From positions 1 through 64,000 of the forward strand of contig NZ_JAWMQR010000006.1 in NCBI RefSeq assembly GCF_033283405.1: a DNA stretch of 64,000 bases, in the 5' to 3' direction. Source of the DNA: Halioxenophilus sp033283405 (GTDB lineage: Bacteria; Pseudomonadota; Gammaproteobacteria; Pseudomonadales; Cellvibrionaceae). The position numbers and the translations under genes were made by a program. The notes below the pieces were generated by a model. It was not told the origin of the DNA and did no database searches. It saw only the letters and a list, made by a program, of their open reading frames with translations. Shown piece after piece: positions 1 to 8,449 of the stretch (positions are counted from its first letter, which is position 1; each line of letters starts with the position of its first letter).

Positions 1-117
1 CCCACGCTTGTTAACGATCTCTAGGATCTGTGCATCATCGGGCTGGGACTCCGATAACTAGTTGCCGCTAGTTATGGGGCTTCACTTTAAAGGAATGTTA
101 ATTAATGGGGAAATTTG

Positions 118-210
118 ACCATACAAGGTTGTCAAGTTCACTCCGGCCCTGCGGGCCTGCGCGGGACAGCCTACGCGTTGCTCCGGCTGCCCCTTACAAC
201 GGCGTTAAAC
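118..210 (+). other. attC-like recombination site upstream of the DUF3291 cassette
   Basis: The segment ends in GGCGTTAAAC, whose GTTAAAC at 204-210 is a perfect R' core (GTTRRRY). Just inside it GGGACAGCC (about 160-168) can pair with GGCTGCCCC (about 185-193), as in chromosomal-integron attC sites. The 5' R'' core that should start the site is degenerate (around 117-123), so the left limit is uncertain. The expected recombination cut is between G204 and T205. The cassette this site would belong to lies mostly off the left edge; 1-117 contains no gene I can recognise, only an inverted repeat (ATAACTAG at 54-61 and CTAGTTAT at 68-75). Confidence 0.72.
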
Positions 211-787
211 GTAAGGAAATAGAGAGAGGGAGATCGTGAACAAATATCATATTGCTCAAATTAATATCGCAAAAGCGAAAGCAGAAATGGATAGCGATAT
301 TATGTTAGGGTTCGTGGAAAGGCTTGATGAGATTAATTCTCTAGCTGACGAATCTCCAGGTTTTGTTTGGCGCTTACAGTCAGAAGATGGTGACTCCACG
401 GCTATCAGAGTATTTGATGATCCCCTTTTACTTATAAATATGAGTGTGTGGGAAGACATTGAGTCACTAAAGACCTATGTCTATCGAACTGCGCATGTAG
501 ATTTAATCCGAGATAGAGACGCGTGGTTCAATAAAACCCAGACCGCGCATCAAGCGCTGTGGTGGGTTTCGCCAGGTCACATTCCTTCACTTGAGGAGGG
601 TAAGTCAAAACTAGATTTGCTCAATAAACAAGGGCCTTCAAGTGACGCTTTTACTTTTGCAAAACCATTTGCGCTCAACCAAACAAACGTTTAACAAACC
701 GGTCAAGGCAGGGACAGTTTTTCCGCCCGGCCTTTTGTGGTTGATACCACAAAAGGCCAAGCTCCAAAACTGCCCCTTACCGGGGCG
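205..787 (+). mobile_element. Integron gene cassette carrying a DUF3291 gene
   Basis: A 583-bp unit with one gene filling most of it and an attC at its 3' end. The key evidence is core complementarity: the R'' core at 689-695 is GTTTAAC, and the R' core rebuilt by circularising the unit (G787 joined to TTAAAC 205-210) is GTTAAAC, its exact reverse complement. This is what an excised integron cassette should give. The gene's stop codon TAA (692-694) lies inside the R'' core, which is common in cassettes. No integron integrase gene is present in the window, so this is either the distal end of an array running off the left edge or an isolated cassette. Confidence 0.82.
236..694 (+). CDS. DUF3291 domain protein (cassette gene)
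   Basis: A 152-residue cytosolic protein with a GTG start at 236, placed directly behind a purine-rich ribosome binding site (GAGAGAGGGAG). The sequence from the start through the FVWRLQSEDGD, SVWEDIESLKTYVY and ALWWV segments matches DUF3291, a family in the dimeric alpha/beta-barrel (antibiotic monooxygenase-like) superfamily. No substrate or reaction is established. The AT-rich composition differs from the GC-rich genes further right, in keeping with a mobile cassette. Such genes are frequent cargo of chromosomal integrons. It has no signal peptide or membrane segment. Family assignment is fairly sure; function is unknown. Confidence 0.8.
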   Translation: MNKYHIAQINIAKAKAEMDSDIMLGFVERLDEINSLADESPGFVWRLQSEDGDSTAIRVFDDPLLLINMSVWEDIESLKTYVYRTAHVDLIRDRDAWFNKTQTAHQALWWVSPGHIPSLEEGKSKLDLLNKQGPSSDAFTFAKPFALNQTNV

Positions 788-793
788 TTGAGA
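689..793 (+). other. attC site at the 3' end of the DUF3291 cassette
   Basis: The site begins with R'' GTTTAAC (689-695), continues with the L'' region CAAGGCAGGGAC, has a perfect 12-bp central stem (GGCCTTTTGTGG 729-740 with CCACAAAAGGCC 747-758, loop TTGATA), then the complementary CTGCCCCTTACCGGGGC and an R' GTTGAGA at 787-793. The R' is imperfect because bases after G787 come from the following DNA. Length (about 105 bp) and architecture are those of VCR-type attC sites. Confidence 0.85.
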
Positions 794-1390
794 CTGTAGA
801 AAAACTCCAAAAACAAGTGGTTTTTAAGTAAAATCAGGCATCACCCAAGGGAGTAGAGCATGCCTAACTTCAAGAAGCCAAATTACAACCAAGACACTAT
901 GGTTGTTATCAATTTCGAAGAGCAGATTCGGCCAGGCACCTTCGAGTTTGTACTTCATCGGCTAATCGAAGATAAGCTGGATCTCTCCACCTTCTATCAA
1001 GCGTACAAGAACGACAGTGGCGGTCGATCAGCCTACGACCCCGCAATACTCCTGAAGATAATCCTCTTTGCCTACTACCACGGCATCCGATCTAGTCGCG
1101 ATATTGAATGGGCCTGCCAAAACAACATTATGTTTAAGGCACTTTCCTGCGATACGGTTCCCCACTTCACCAGCATCGCCAACTTTATCAGTGGCCACCC
1201 GGATGCCATTGAAGACATATTTACTCAAATCTTGATGATCTGCGATCAGCAAGGCCTTGTTGGTCACGAGTTGATCGCTATCGATGACTGTAAAATCTCT
1301 TCCAATGCGGCTAAGGAACATTCGGGAACATTAGAAGAGCTCGAGCAAAAGCAGGACAAGATTCATCGTCATATTCACGTGTATATTTAA
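788..1390 (+). mobile_element. IS1182-family insertion sequence remnant
   Basis: The left end (GAGACTGTAGAAAAACTCC, from about 790) resembles the terminal inverted repeat of IS1182-family elements and is fused directly to the attC R' core. The transposase gene behind it is cut short and no right inverted repeat could be found up to the ridA-like gene, so this is a 5' fragment of the element. The exact left boundary (788-794) overlaps the attC core and cannot be separated by eye. Confidence 0.6.
860..1390 (+). pseudogene. Truncated IS1182-family transposase
   Basis: The 176-residue reading frame carries the N-terminal domain of IS1182-type (IS5-superfamily, DDE) transposases: the PNFKKPNYNQDTM start, the helical region RSAYDPAILLKIILFAYYHGIRSSRDIE, the DTVPHFTSIANF stretch and the first catalytic aspartate region AIDDCKISSNAAKE. 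Full-length members are about 450-500 residues; here homology stops after the EELEQKQDKIHR coiled region and the frame ends at TAA 1388-1390 with an unrelated tail (HIHVYI). The remaining DDE residues are missing, so it cannot be an active transposase. The start ATG at 860 has AGGGAG nine bases upstream. Confidence 0.8.
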
Positions 1391-1593
1391 TAATAGATTT
1401 GGGGTCTAGTGGATATCTAAAATTATATTGTTTTTAACTTGGTTGTTTATCCAATAAACATTCGCCCTGATGTATAATTCGGACTTTTAATGGTTGCTTA
1501 ATTACAATTTTCTGTAGTTGGTGTTCCTTCTTTTTCTATTCTTAACGATCTTTTATAGCTCGAAAAATTTGACTTTAATCTACGAGGCTCAGG

Positions 1594-1974
1594 ATGACTT
1601 TAATTCGTCGCAATTCCTCTTCGCTAACACCGCCGGTTGGCCCGTTTGTTCACTCTGTGCAGCACGGCAATACTTTATATGTTTCTGGTATCACTGCTTT
1701 TGGTTGTAGTGCACAGCAAGGGCCTATTGCGGATCAAACCAAGGCGGTATTTGCACAGATAAAACTGATTGCGGAAGAGTTTGGAGCCTCTATGAACACC
1801 TTGATTCGGTTAAGCGTATTCGTTACCGAGCTGGATGATCTCGATGGTGTACGCCGTGAAATGTTTGCCGCTTGTGGTGATGCACTGCCGGTGACTTCGC
1901 TTATGCAGATATCGGGTCTGTTTTCACCCGATTTGAAGGTTGAAATTGAATCGACCTTTGCGGTACCGGATTAA
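1594..1974 (+). CDS. Rid (YjgF/YER057c/UK114) family protein
   Basis: A 126-residue protein with the full Rid fold: LYVSGITAFG near residue 30, QTKAVFAQIKLIAEEFGASMNTLIRLSVFV, and the C-terminal KVEIESTFAV strand. RidA proper hydrolyses reactive enamines/imines from amino-acid metabolism using a conserved arginine just before the KxEIE strand; here that position reads SGLFSPDLKVEIE with no arginine, so this is probably one of the non-RidA Rid subfamilies with a specialised role. It ends 2 bp from the convergent oxygenase gene of the purine locus. The region 1391-1593 upstream is AT-rich and should contain its promoter. Confidence 0.85.
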   Translation: MTLIRRNSSSLTPPVGPFVHSVQHGNTLYVSGITAFGCSAQQGPIADQTKAVFAQIKLIAEEFGASMNTLIRLSVFVTELDDLDGVRREMFAACGDALPVTSLMQISGLFSPDLKVEIESTFAVPD

Positions 1975-1976
1975 TT

Positions 1977-2960
1977 CTAGCTCGCCGATGGCTCCTCCAA
2001 TTTGGCTTCATCGGCGCGTAGCATCTTCTCAATAATGGCACCGCTAAATTCTGTTGGGTATTTAGCGGGCTCTCCGGCTATACGGCAGCTGGCCATACAC
2101 TCCACTGGTGTTTGGTAGTCCAGGTTAACAAACGTAGGAATCGAAAATCGTGCCTGGTCGGTTCGATTAATAACCCGGTGCGGTGTTGATGAGTAGTAAT
2201 CGTTGGTCCAACGCTTGAACAGGTTGCCTAAATTGACGATAAAGCTACCCTCAATATAGGGCGCTCCAACCCACTCGCCAGACTTGGTTTTTACCTCCAG
2301 CCCACCGACCGAATCTTGATTCAATATGGTAATCAGACCGTGGTCTACATGTGGCGCTACTCCAAACTCGGAATCCGACGAGGTGTGGGGTTGAGGAGGG
2401 TAGTGAAACAAACGAGTATGCATCATCGGCTTGTTAAAATAGCGGATAAAATAGTCTTCATCCGCTTTTAGGCTTAGTGCAAACAGACGCATTAAAATGC
2501 GCGACGTCTCCATTACGCCATCCAGATAGATTTCGATCGTCTCTCTTAGCCAGGGTTGTTTTTCCGGCCAACGATTGGGCCCGTGCATAAACTTTCCGGC
2601 CAATACGTCGGGATCATTGGCCGGTAGCTCGAAGCCAAAGTCAAAACTCTCTTTAAGATCCGGACTGTTCTCGCCCACTTTGGTTGAAAACATCGGCATA
2701 TAGCCGCGCCGGCTGCGCACGTCCATCAGGCACTCCATTTTGTCTGCCAGTGGCAGCGAGAAGTAACGTTTAGCCGTAGCAAAGGCGGCATCAATAGTGG
2801 TTTGCGTTACCGGATGACCCTTGACGTAAAAGAAGCCTAGGTTCATGGCCGCATGATGTAGCTCTAGCGCCAAGCTTTGCCGGCCTTCTGCGGTATTGGC
2901 GCGGCTCAAATCAAGAATGGGGATCTCTTCTATAGACGCTGTTCGGGGTGCTTCCAACAT
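1977..2960 (-). CDS. 2-oxoglutarate/Fe(II)-dependent oxygenase, isopenicillin N synthase-like
   Basis: A 327-residue soluble enzyme of the DIOX_N + 2OG-FeII_Oxy architecture. The N-terminal half carries IPILDLSRAN and LGFFYVKGHPV; the catalytic half carries the iron ligands in APHVDHGLITIL (His and Asp) and TPHRVINR (distal His), followed by the RxS 2-oxoglutarate-binding pair in ARFSIPTF. It lies 31 bp downstream of the NCS2 purine permease on the same strand and is probably co-transcribed with it. Family members act on very different small molecules. The neighbourhood (purine permease, purine deaminase-like enzyme) makes a purine or modified purine a reasonable substrate guess, but the sequence alone does not show this. 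Confidence 0.88.
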   Translation of the reverse strand: MLEAPRTASIEEIPILDLSRANTAEGRQSLALELHHAAMNLGFFYVKGHPVTQTTIDAAFATAKRYFSLPLADKMECLMDVRSRRGYMPMFSTKVGENSPDLKESFDFGFELPANDPDVLAGKFMHGPNRWPEKQPWLRETIEIYLDGVMETSRILMRLFALSLKADEDYFIRYFNKPMMHTRLFHYPPQPHTSSDSEFGVAPHVDHGLITILNQDSVGGLEVKTKSGEWVGAPYIEGSFIVNLGNLFKRWTNDYYSSTPHRVINRTDQARFSIPTFVNLDYQTPVECMASCRIAGEPAKYPTEFSGAIIEKMLRADEAKLEEPSAS

Positions 2961-2991
2961 AGGTCAGGCTCCAGGCGTATTCGTACTTCGA

Positions 2992-4341
2992 CTAAAATTG
3001 CATCGATAAAATTAGGTAAACAAACAACAGTGCATCGATAGCCAGAATGGTTTTTGACAACTTTGGCCACTGTTTACGTACAATGCAGATGCCGGTGTAA
3101 ACAAAGCAGCCCGAAGCCAGGCTCATTACCAAGTCAGACGAGGCGGCCGTGATGCCAACCATCAGCAGTGGTGGAATACTTTGCTCCGGGATTTTGAGAT
3201 CGATATCGACCAGCGATCGCAACATCAGTAAGCCAACAATAATTAATGCCGGCGCGATAGCCTGTGCTGGCACAATGGTTAGAATTGGCCAAAAAAAGAG
3301 TGAGGCGATAAAGAGCAGCGCCACCACCAGGGCAGTTAGGCCGGTACGCCCACCCATGGAGATGCCGGCGGCTGACTCGACAAATACACCAATGGTTGAG
3401 GTGCCCAGCAGCGCTCCGATGGTGGAGGCGAGCCCGTCGGTGGTGTAGGCCTGGAAGCTATTGCGTAGGTTGCCGTTTTTATCCAGCAGCCCGGCATCTC
3501 TGGTGAGTGCCATCAGTGTGCCGGTTACCCCAAAGAAGTCAGCTATAAACAGATACAGCATAACGGGTAAGGCGGTGGCGGCTTGGCTAAGTAGGGTGGG
3601 GAGATCCAGTGAAAAGGCAATATCGGTTGGCGGCACAGGCCACGCAAAGAGCGCGTCGGGAAACTGTGTGAGAGGCACTCCACTGGCATCGGTAACAAAG
3701 CGGCCTAACACAGTGATAAGTACGATACTCAACAGCAAAGCGAAGGGCACCTGGGCGGCAACACAAATAATCGTAATTAACACGCTGGCATAGGCAAAAA
3801 ATGTTGCCCCTTGCCCTAAAGAGGCAAAGCTCGCGCCGTGAGCGGAGTGTGCGATTAAGCCACTATTGGTAAAGCCCAGCCAGGCAATAAACAACCCCAG
3901 TGCGGCCTGTATGCCGATTTTAATCGCTTCGGGGAAGCCCCGAATAATACGTTCGCGCACGCCGGACACCGCGATGACAACAAACAACAGCGCGTTACAG
4001 AACACCATGGCCAGCGCAACCGATGGCGAAAATCCCATTCGGATAACAATGACCTGCGCAAACAGAACGTTGTAACCCATGCCGGGTGCCAGTGCGATCG
4101 GCAGGTTGGCCCACAGCGCCATGATCAAGGTCCCTATGGCGCTGGCCAGCGCAGTGACAATCACCAGTTGCGCCTGATCCAAGCCGGCGGCAGACAAAAC
4201 CGCCGGATTGACCGCCAGTATGTAGCTCATCGCGCCGAAGGTGGTTAACCCGGCTAAGCATTCGCGTGCGAGGGTTGTCTCACGTTCCACCAGTTGGAAG
4301 TGTTTGGTGAGTTGTTTGGATAGGCTTGATACTGCGTTCAT
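2992..4341 (-). CDS. NCS2-family purine permease (AzgA/PbuG type)
   Basis: A 449-residue inner-membrane transporter with about 12-14 hydrophobic segments. The start LAGLTTFGAMSYILAVNPAV and the segment LANLPIALAPGMGYNVLFA (near residues 80-100) are hallmarks of the AzgA-like branch of NCS2, which carries adenine, guanine and hypoxanthine by proton symport. The start is taken as ATG at 4341, one codon after a TTG, with AGG eight bases upstream. Transcription continues into the 2OG oxygenase gene. A divergent deaminase-like gene begins about 290 bp away, giving a compact purine uptake/processing locus. Exact base specificity cannot be read from the sequence. Confidence 0.9.
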   Translation of the reverse strand: MNAVSSLSKQLTKHFQLVERETTLARECLAGLTTFGAMSYILAVNPAVLSAAGLDQAQLVIVTALASAIGTLIMALWANLPIALAPGMGYNVLFAQVIVIRMGFSPSVALAMVFCNALLFVVIAVSGVRERIIRGFPEAIKIGIQAALGLFIAWLGFTNSGLIAHSAHGASFASLGQGATFFAYASVLITIICVAAQVPFALLLSIVLITVLGRFVTDASGVPLTQFPDALFAWPVPPTDIAFSLDLPTLLSQAATALPVMLYLFIADFFGVTGTLMALTRDAGLLDKNGNLRNSFQAYTTDGLASTIGALLGTSTIGVFVESAAGISMGGRTGLTALVVALLFIASLFFWPILTIVPAQAIAPALIIVGLLMLRSLVDIDLKIPEQSIPPLLMVGITAASSDLVMSLASGCFVYTGICIVRKQWPKLSKTILAIDALLFVYLILSMQF

Positions 4342-4349
4342 CAAATAAA

Positions 4350-4367
4350 CCTGACTGGTAGGTCAGG
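4350..4367. promoter_or_regulatory. Inverted repeat over the NCS2 gene leader
   Basis: CCTGAC (4350-4355) and GTCAGG (4362-4367) form a perfect 6-bp dyad with a 6-bp spacer, immediately upstream of the permease start and overlapping its Shine-Dalgarno AGG on the minus strand. It could be a repressor operator or a small hairpin hiding the ribosome binding site. No nearby regulator gene is available to favour either idea. Confidence 0.35.
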
Positions 4368-4628
4368 CTTTGTATGCGTTTTTCGTGCCAGCTGTGGTGG
4401 CCGTTCTTCCCGCTGGCTGGCCAGATGAGTACAGTTTAGTGCTTTACTTTGATGCGATTCCGCTGGCAATACCCCTAGCTGCTAGAAATCTTGATGCCTT
4501 GGTCAAATTAATTGTGGTTGTCGATCAAACTTTTTGTGCGCTTTTAAGTACCAACGGTTTATCTTTAGTTTTTACACCTTACCTAATATTGTGCACTCGC
4601 ACGCAAATGAAACAGTTTCTTGGCAATT

Positions 4629-5684
4629 ATGAGCGGCTCCTTTCAATTTAAACACTTCCCGGCTGAGCTACTACCTCAGTTTATACAGGGGTTACCCAAG
4701 GTCGATCTGCACTGCCATCTGATTGGGGCGATACCAGAACAACTCATTGCCCAGTTGGCTGAAAAGCATAGTGTTCCTCTGCCCTGTTCCATAGAAGCGC
4801 TGTTCGAATTCTCTGAATTTGATCGCTTTATACAGGCATTGCGCTTGGCCGCCACTGTTCTGCGGGCCGAAGAGGATTTTGCTGAGGTGGGTTACCAGGT
4901 ACTTAAGCAGGCTCACCAGAAGGCTGGGGTTGTTCACCTGGAGCTAATGTTCAATCCGCAATACCACCTAGAGGCGGGTGTTAGTTATCGCGAGATGGTC
5001 GACGGGCTTATCTCCGGGCTTGAACGAGCCGCTGCCGAGTTGGGTGTCAGCTACCGGTTGATTGCCGCATTGGATCGTATTATCGCCCGTGATCAGGCGG
5101 AGGGGATTCTCTCGGAAATTATCGCCAACCCACGCCAACAGGTTGCCGGGATTGGGCTAGACGGGCCAGAAGGTAAAGGCCCACCACAGTTGTTCGCCTG
5201 GTTTTATCAACAGGCCAAAGCAGCCGGTTTAAGGTGTACCGCTCATGTATGCGAGGACAATCAATCCTTAATAGACGCGCCAGCCAAAAATTACGAGGTG
5301 TGTAAAGAGTTGTTGGCGTGTGATCGCTTCGACCACGGTTACAACCTATTGCACGATTCGGTATTGCTGAACCAAGCCGTTCTGAACCAGGATGTCTTTA
5401 ATGTTTGTTCGGTCACCAGTGTTGTTAAAAATCGAGCCCGGCGGTTGGCGGCAATTAAAGCCATGTACGAGCAGGGTTTAAAATTAACCATTAACACAGA
5501 CGACCCTGCCATGTTTAAAACGGACATGTGCCATAGCTTGGCGATCCTGTGTGATGAGTTGGCTTGGGGGCCGACAGAAGTGGTGGCGCTCACGCGTAAT
5601 GCCATCGATGCCAGTTGGGCCAGCAGTGAACGAAAAAGCGCCTTGCATGATCTGCTTGGGCAATATTTGAAGCGCTATACCTAA
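4629..5684 (+). CDS. Adenosine/adenine deaminase-family metal hydrolase
   Basis: A 351-residue TIM-barrel amidohydrolase. Metal-site motifs are visible in order: KVDLHCHLIG (HxH, near residue 23), the TAHVCED segment (equivalent of THAGE with the catalytic Glu, near residue 205), RFDHGYN (His) and LTINTDDPAMF (Asp). These place it in the adenosine/adenine deaminase family, which removes the 6-amino group of purines. The normally glycine-bearing HAGE motif reads HVCE and the usual PxSN segment before the second DDP region reads VTSVVKNR, so it is divergent and the substrate may not be plain adenosine or adenine. ATG 4629 is chosen over an in-frame TTG at 4620. It is divergent from the purine permease. 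Confidence 0.82.
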   Translation: MSGSFQFKHFPAELLPQFIQGLPKVDLHCHLIGAIPEQLIAQLAEKHSVPLPCSIEALFEFSEFDRFIQALRLAATVLRAEEDFAEVGYQVLKQAHQKAGVVHLELMFNPQYHLEAGVSYREMVDGLISGLERAAAELGVSYRLIAALDRIIARDQAEGILSEIIANPRQQVAGIGLDGPEGKGPPQLFAWFYQQAKAAGLRCTAHVCEDNQSLIDAPAKNYEVCKELLACDRFDHGYNLLHDSVLLNQAVLNQDVFNVCSVTSVVKNRARRLAAIKAMYEQGLKLTINTDDPAMFKTDMCHSLAILCDELAWGPTEVVALTRNAIDASWASSERKSALHDLLGQYLKRYT

Positions 5685-6839
5685 GCTGCATTTCTGAGGC
5701 TCTGATCTGGCTTTAACCGGGGTGGTTGGATTGTTAGCTGAATAGCCTTGTTTCACTATTTTGAGTGGCTTTGGTGGGCTGGAATAAATTGACTTTAACG
5801 GGAAGGCTCCTATTCCGATTAGAGTGGCCTCTTATTTCTGCATGAGTACTGGTTTAACGGTTTAGCGATTGTTCGCCATTTTTTTTTACGGTGTGTGGGT
5901 ATGTCGTAAATCAGCGCATAGAAAGCGTCTCTCACTCTGCTGCCGAGTTTTTGCTAAAGCAAGGATGGTAACCCTTTTCAAGTGCCTATCCGCCGTTGTC
6001 AGCGGCCATAACGCCACCGTTAACCATTCACTAAGGATTCCTTGTTAATACGAGGTTTTAAAGGGATATTTACTGATCGCGCAGTTAAATTCCTCCCCCC
6101 AAGCTGAGCTGTGTTAGCCGTAGAGATCGCCTGCTGGTGAGCCCTTCCAAAGTCGCGGTGTTCTGGGTGATTAGGTCATTGTTGGTTTGATTGGCCGTTT
6201 AACCAGACTATCCAGGTGACGTGCATATTCAGCTTAGAGCTATGTGACTCTTTTTTATATGCCATTTGATCGTATGTAGGGTGCGCGATTGTTGCAGTAG
6301 GTTCTTTTTTAGGGATCTATTTTCCTCTACCAAACAGAGTTGATGGCGAGCGAAATTTAAGGCAAGCGGCCTGTTTTGTCACCAAATTGGAGTCAATTAT
6401 TGACGGGTTGGTCAGATTTGCAGGGTTGGTTGGCCATCTTGCTCCCAAAGTCACACCTTCGCTCCTGTTATAAGCCAGCATTTGAGGGCGATAGTGGCTG
6501 CCAGCTGCCCAAAATTACCCCATTTTTTATACCTTGGTAGGGGAGGCGGGCAGTCAGTTGATTTAGAAAATGTTTATCAATTGTACTGGGCAATTGAATT
6601 CAGCATAATAAGCCGTCTTTTCCTGATGTCTGGCGCCAGGGCTTGAGTGTTGTTTCGGCGGCCTTCTGTTCTGTGTCAATGGTTTACAGGTGGGTCACTC
6701 CTGTTACATCGGGTCGTCTCCTCTCGAGGATCGATTGCAGGTAACTGTGAGGAAAAGGGGTATCTTCTACCGCCGCCTTAGTGATGGTGATAACAAGGCT
6801 GGTTATTTTTTAGTTCACCATAAAATGAAGATTGAGAAT
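5685..6839. other. Long stretch with no recognisable gene
   Basis: About 1.15 kb between the deaminase and the cold-shock gene. No reading frame here resembles a known protein or has a convincing ribosome binding site. The right-hand few hundred bases are probably the promoter and long 5' leader of the cold-shock gene, as is usual for cspA-type genes. The rest is unexplained: I see no tRNA, tandem repeat or clear terminator. Confidence 0.5.
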
Positions 6840-7043
6840 ATGAGTACAGGTACGGTTAAGTGGTTTAACGCAGACAAAGGTTTCGGTTTCATCACTCCAG
6901 ACGATGGCAGTAAAGATTTGTTTGTTCATCATTCAGAAATTCAAATGAGTGGTTATAAAACACTTAATGAAGGTCAAAAAGTTGAGTTTGAAGTTGGGCA
7001 AGGGCAAAAGGGGCCATGTGCCACCACTGTTAAGCCTCTCTAA
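6840..7043 (+). CDS. Cold-shock domain protein (CspA family)
   Basis: A 67-residue single cold-shock domain: GTVKWFNADKGFGFITPDDG contains the RNP1 motif (KGFGFI) and DLFVHHSEIQ the RNP2 motif; length and the closing VEFEVGQGQKGPCATTV match the family. These proteins bind single-stranded RNA/DNA and act as RNA chaperones in cold or growth transitions. ATG 6840 is selected because it begins exactly at the conserved domain; a longer in-frame extension from 6690 has no homology and is read as 5' leader. A strong terminator follows at 7066. Confidence 0.95.
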   Translation: MSTGTVKWFNADKGFGFITPDDGSKDLFVHHSEIQMSGYKTLNEGQKVEFEVGQGQKGPCATTVKPL

Positions 7044-7065
7044 CTCACCGGGTTGAGATAGATTG

Positions 7066-7099
7066 AAAGCCGCTGCGGATTGACGTAGCGGCTTTATTA
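7066..7099 (+). terminator. Rho-independent terminator after the cold-shock gene
   Basis: AAAGCCGCT (7066-7074) pairs perfectly with AGCGGCTTT (7087-7095), followed by ATTATT. Confidence 0.85.
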
Positions 7100-7961
7100 T
7101 TGGCTCACCGCTTCGCAGCTACTGCATTGTGGGAAGAGTTGGCGCTATTTGAGTAATACTTTGCGCCCTACGGCTTTCATTGCCGCTAGTCACTAGGACA
7201 GAGTCGCCAGTCTCTATGTCGCAAGTGATGGGCAATGAGGGGTTCGCCGTGACGGGGGTTATTGCTATCTCTCTGTTGTCATCAGGTGTGCTTTCTATTT
7301 GATAGCCAAAGCCTGGCGTTTGATGTTTAGCTGGGCTGAATATTGATATAACAATAGTAGAATTAAGCCCTCTTTGGTTTCTCCGCTTCCGCTTCCTTTT
7401 CCTCCCTTCATCACATTAAGTCGCTTAATCTTGCTTGCCGTGGCTCTGTTTACCGAATTCAGCGTATTATCAGCCGCCGGAACAACCGGACTTATCGACC
7501 TGCTCTAGAGCTGTTGTTAGGTGTCTCAGCAGATATTCCTGCTGGTGAAACTCTACGGAGCTTACCCAATTTACGGGTGGGGTAATGGTTCGGCGGGATT
7601 TAACGGCGTGAATTACCGGAGTAGACTCCCCGTCGGGGCCGCATCCGGGGCTCATTAAAGAGTATGGTGAGAGGGCGATGGTCCTGAATTGTCGCAACGC
7701 CTACTTGGTTCAAGGCCGTGGTCAGGCTGTCGACTGTGGTCGCTCAGCGTCAAAATTCAACGCTACTAACGGTACGGCGATAATTTTTAAATCGTAAGTT
7801 CATGGAAAATAAAACTAGGGAAGGGATTTAATGGCGTTGATGGTTGCTGCTGTTTTTCAGAAACACTCATCTTACTCAAACGCATTCCGTGCAACTTCCC
7901 GTCGTGGCCGGTGGTGCCGGATCAGTTTTGCCCTAGCGCTAAGGATAATCAGATTGTGGTA
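7100..7961. other. Region without a recognisable gene
   Basis: About 860 bp between the cold-shock terminator and a small hypothetical gene. Short open frames exist on both strands (for example minus 7470-7697) but none shows homology or a ribosome binding site I trust. The sequence changes from AT-rich to GC-rich near 7450. Nothing further can be supported. Confidence 0.45.
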
Positions 7962-8363
7962 ATGGAACCGGTAACAGGTGTAAGTCTGTGGGAGCTAATT
8001 CGCCACCTTAAGCAGTGGCTGATTAACTTAACGCGGGCCAATAGCGCCCGCAAGCAGCAATCCATTACTGCCTTGCGCTCGGTTATTATTGCTGCTCGCA
8101 GCACCGCCGCCTATGTGCGAGCACTTAACGACACCGGCAGGCAATCTCACTCGACGGAGGCAACGCTCTCTGAACAGTGGACGCGACTCGGCTTTGAATT
8201 GAGTGACCTGGGGCTGGAAAAGTTGGCCAAGCGGTGTGAAATAAAAGGCCGCTATTGGGCAGATCCTGCACAGTTTGACGATGATTTTTTAGCAAAAGCG
8301 GATGTTAGCTTGCAGCGAATGGAGCAGCTGGCCCGGCAGTTGGTGGCGGAGATAGAACGCTGA
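7962..8363 (+). CDS. Hypothetical helical protein
   Basis: A 133-residue cytosolic protein that I do not recognise. It is predicted mostly alpha-helical, with basic and alanine-rich amphipathic stretches (residues 10-60) and a C-terminal helix. It has no signal peptide, membrane segment, cysteines in a metal pattern or catalytic motif. ATG 7962 is chosen because the preceding in-frame residues from 7911 look non-coding. It precedes the zinc-ribbon membrane protein gene by 86 bp on the same strand, so the two may be co-transcribed. Moderately sure it is a real gene. Confidence 0.55.
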   Translation: MEPVTGVSLWELIRHLKQWLINLTRANSARKQQSITALRSVIIAARSTAAYVRALNDTGRQSHSTEATLSEQWTRLGFELSDLGLEKLAKRCEIKGRYWADPAQFDDDFLAKADVSLQRMEQLARQLVAEIER

Positions 8364-8449
8364 GTGGCGCTGCCCGGTGCATCGCTGATTCGGGGAGTAT
8401 CTACACTTGGCCGGGCAGAGTATTCAGACAACTTATCGGATTGGCAATA

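Noticed and set aside
1518..1709. 63-residue frame overlapping the Rid gene start
   Set aside because: Out of frame with the Rid gene and without family features; a shadow frame.
4370..4651. 93-residue frame between the permease and the deaminase
   Set aside because: It lies in the divergent promoter region, shows no homology and overlaps the deaminase start.
7470..7697. 75-residue minus-strand frame in the region before 7962
   Set aside because: No family recognised and no ribosome binding site; could not be supported as a gene.
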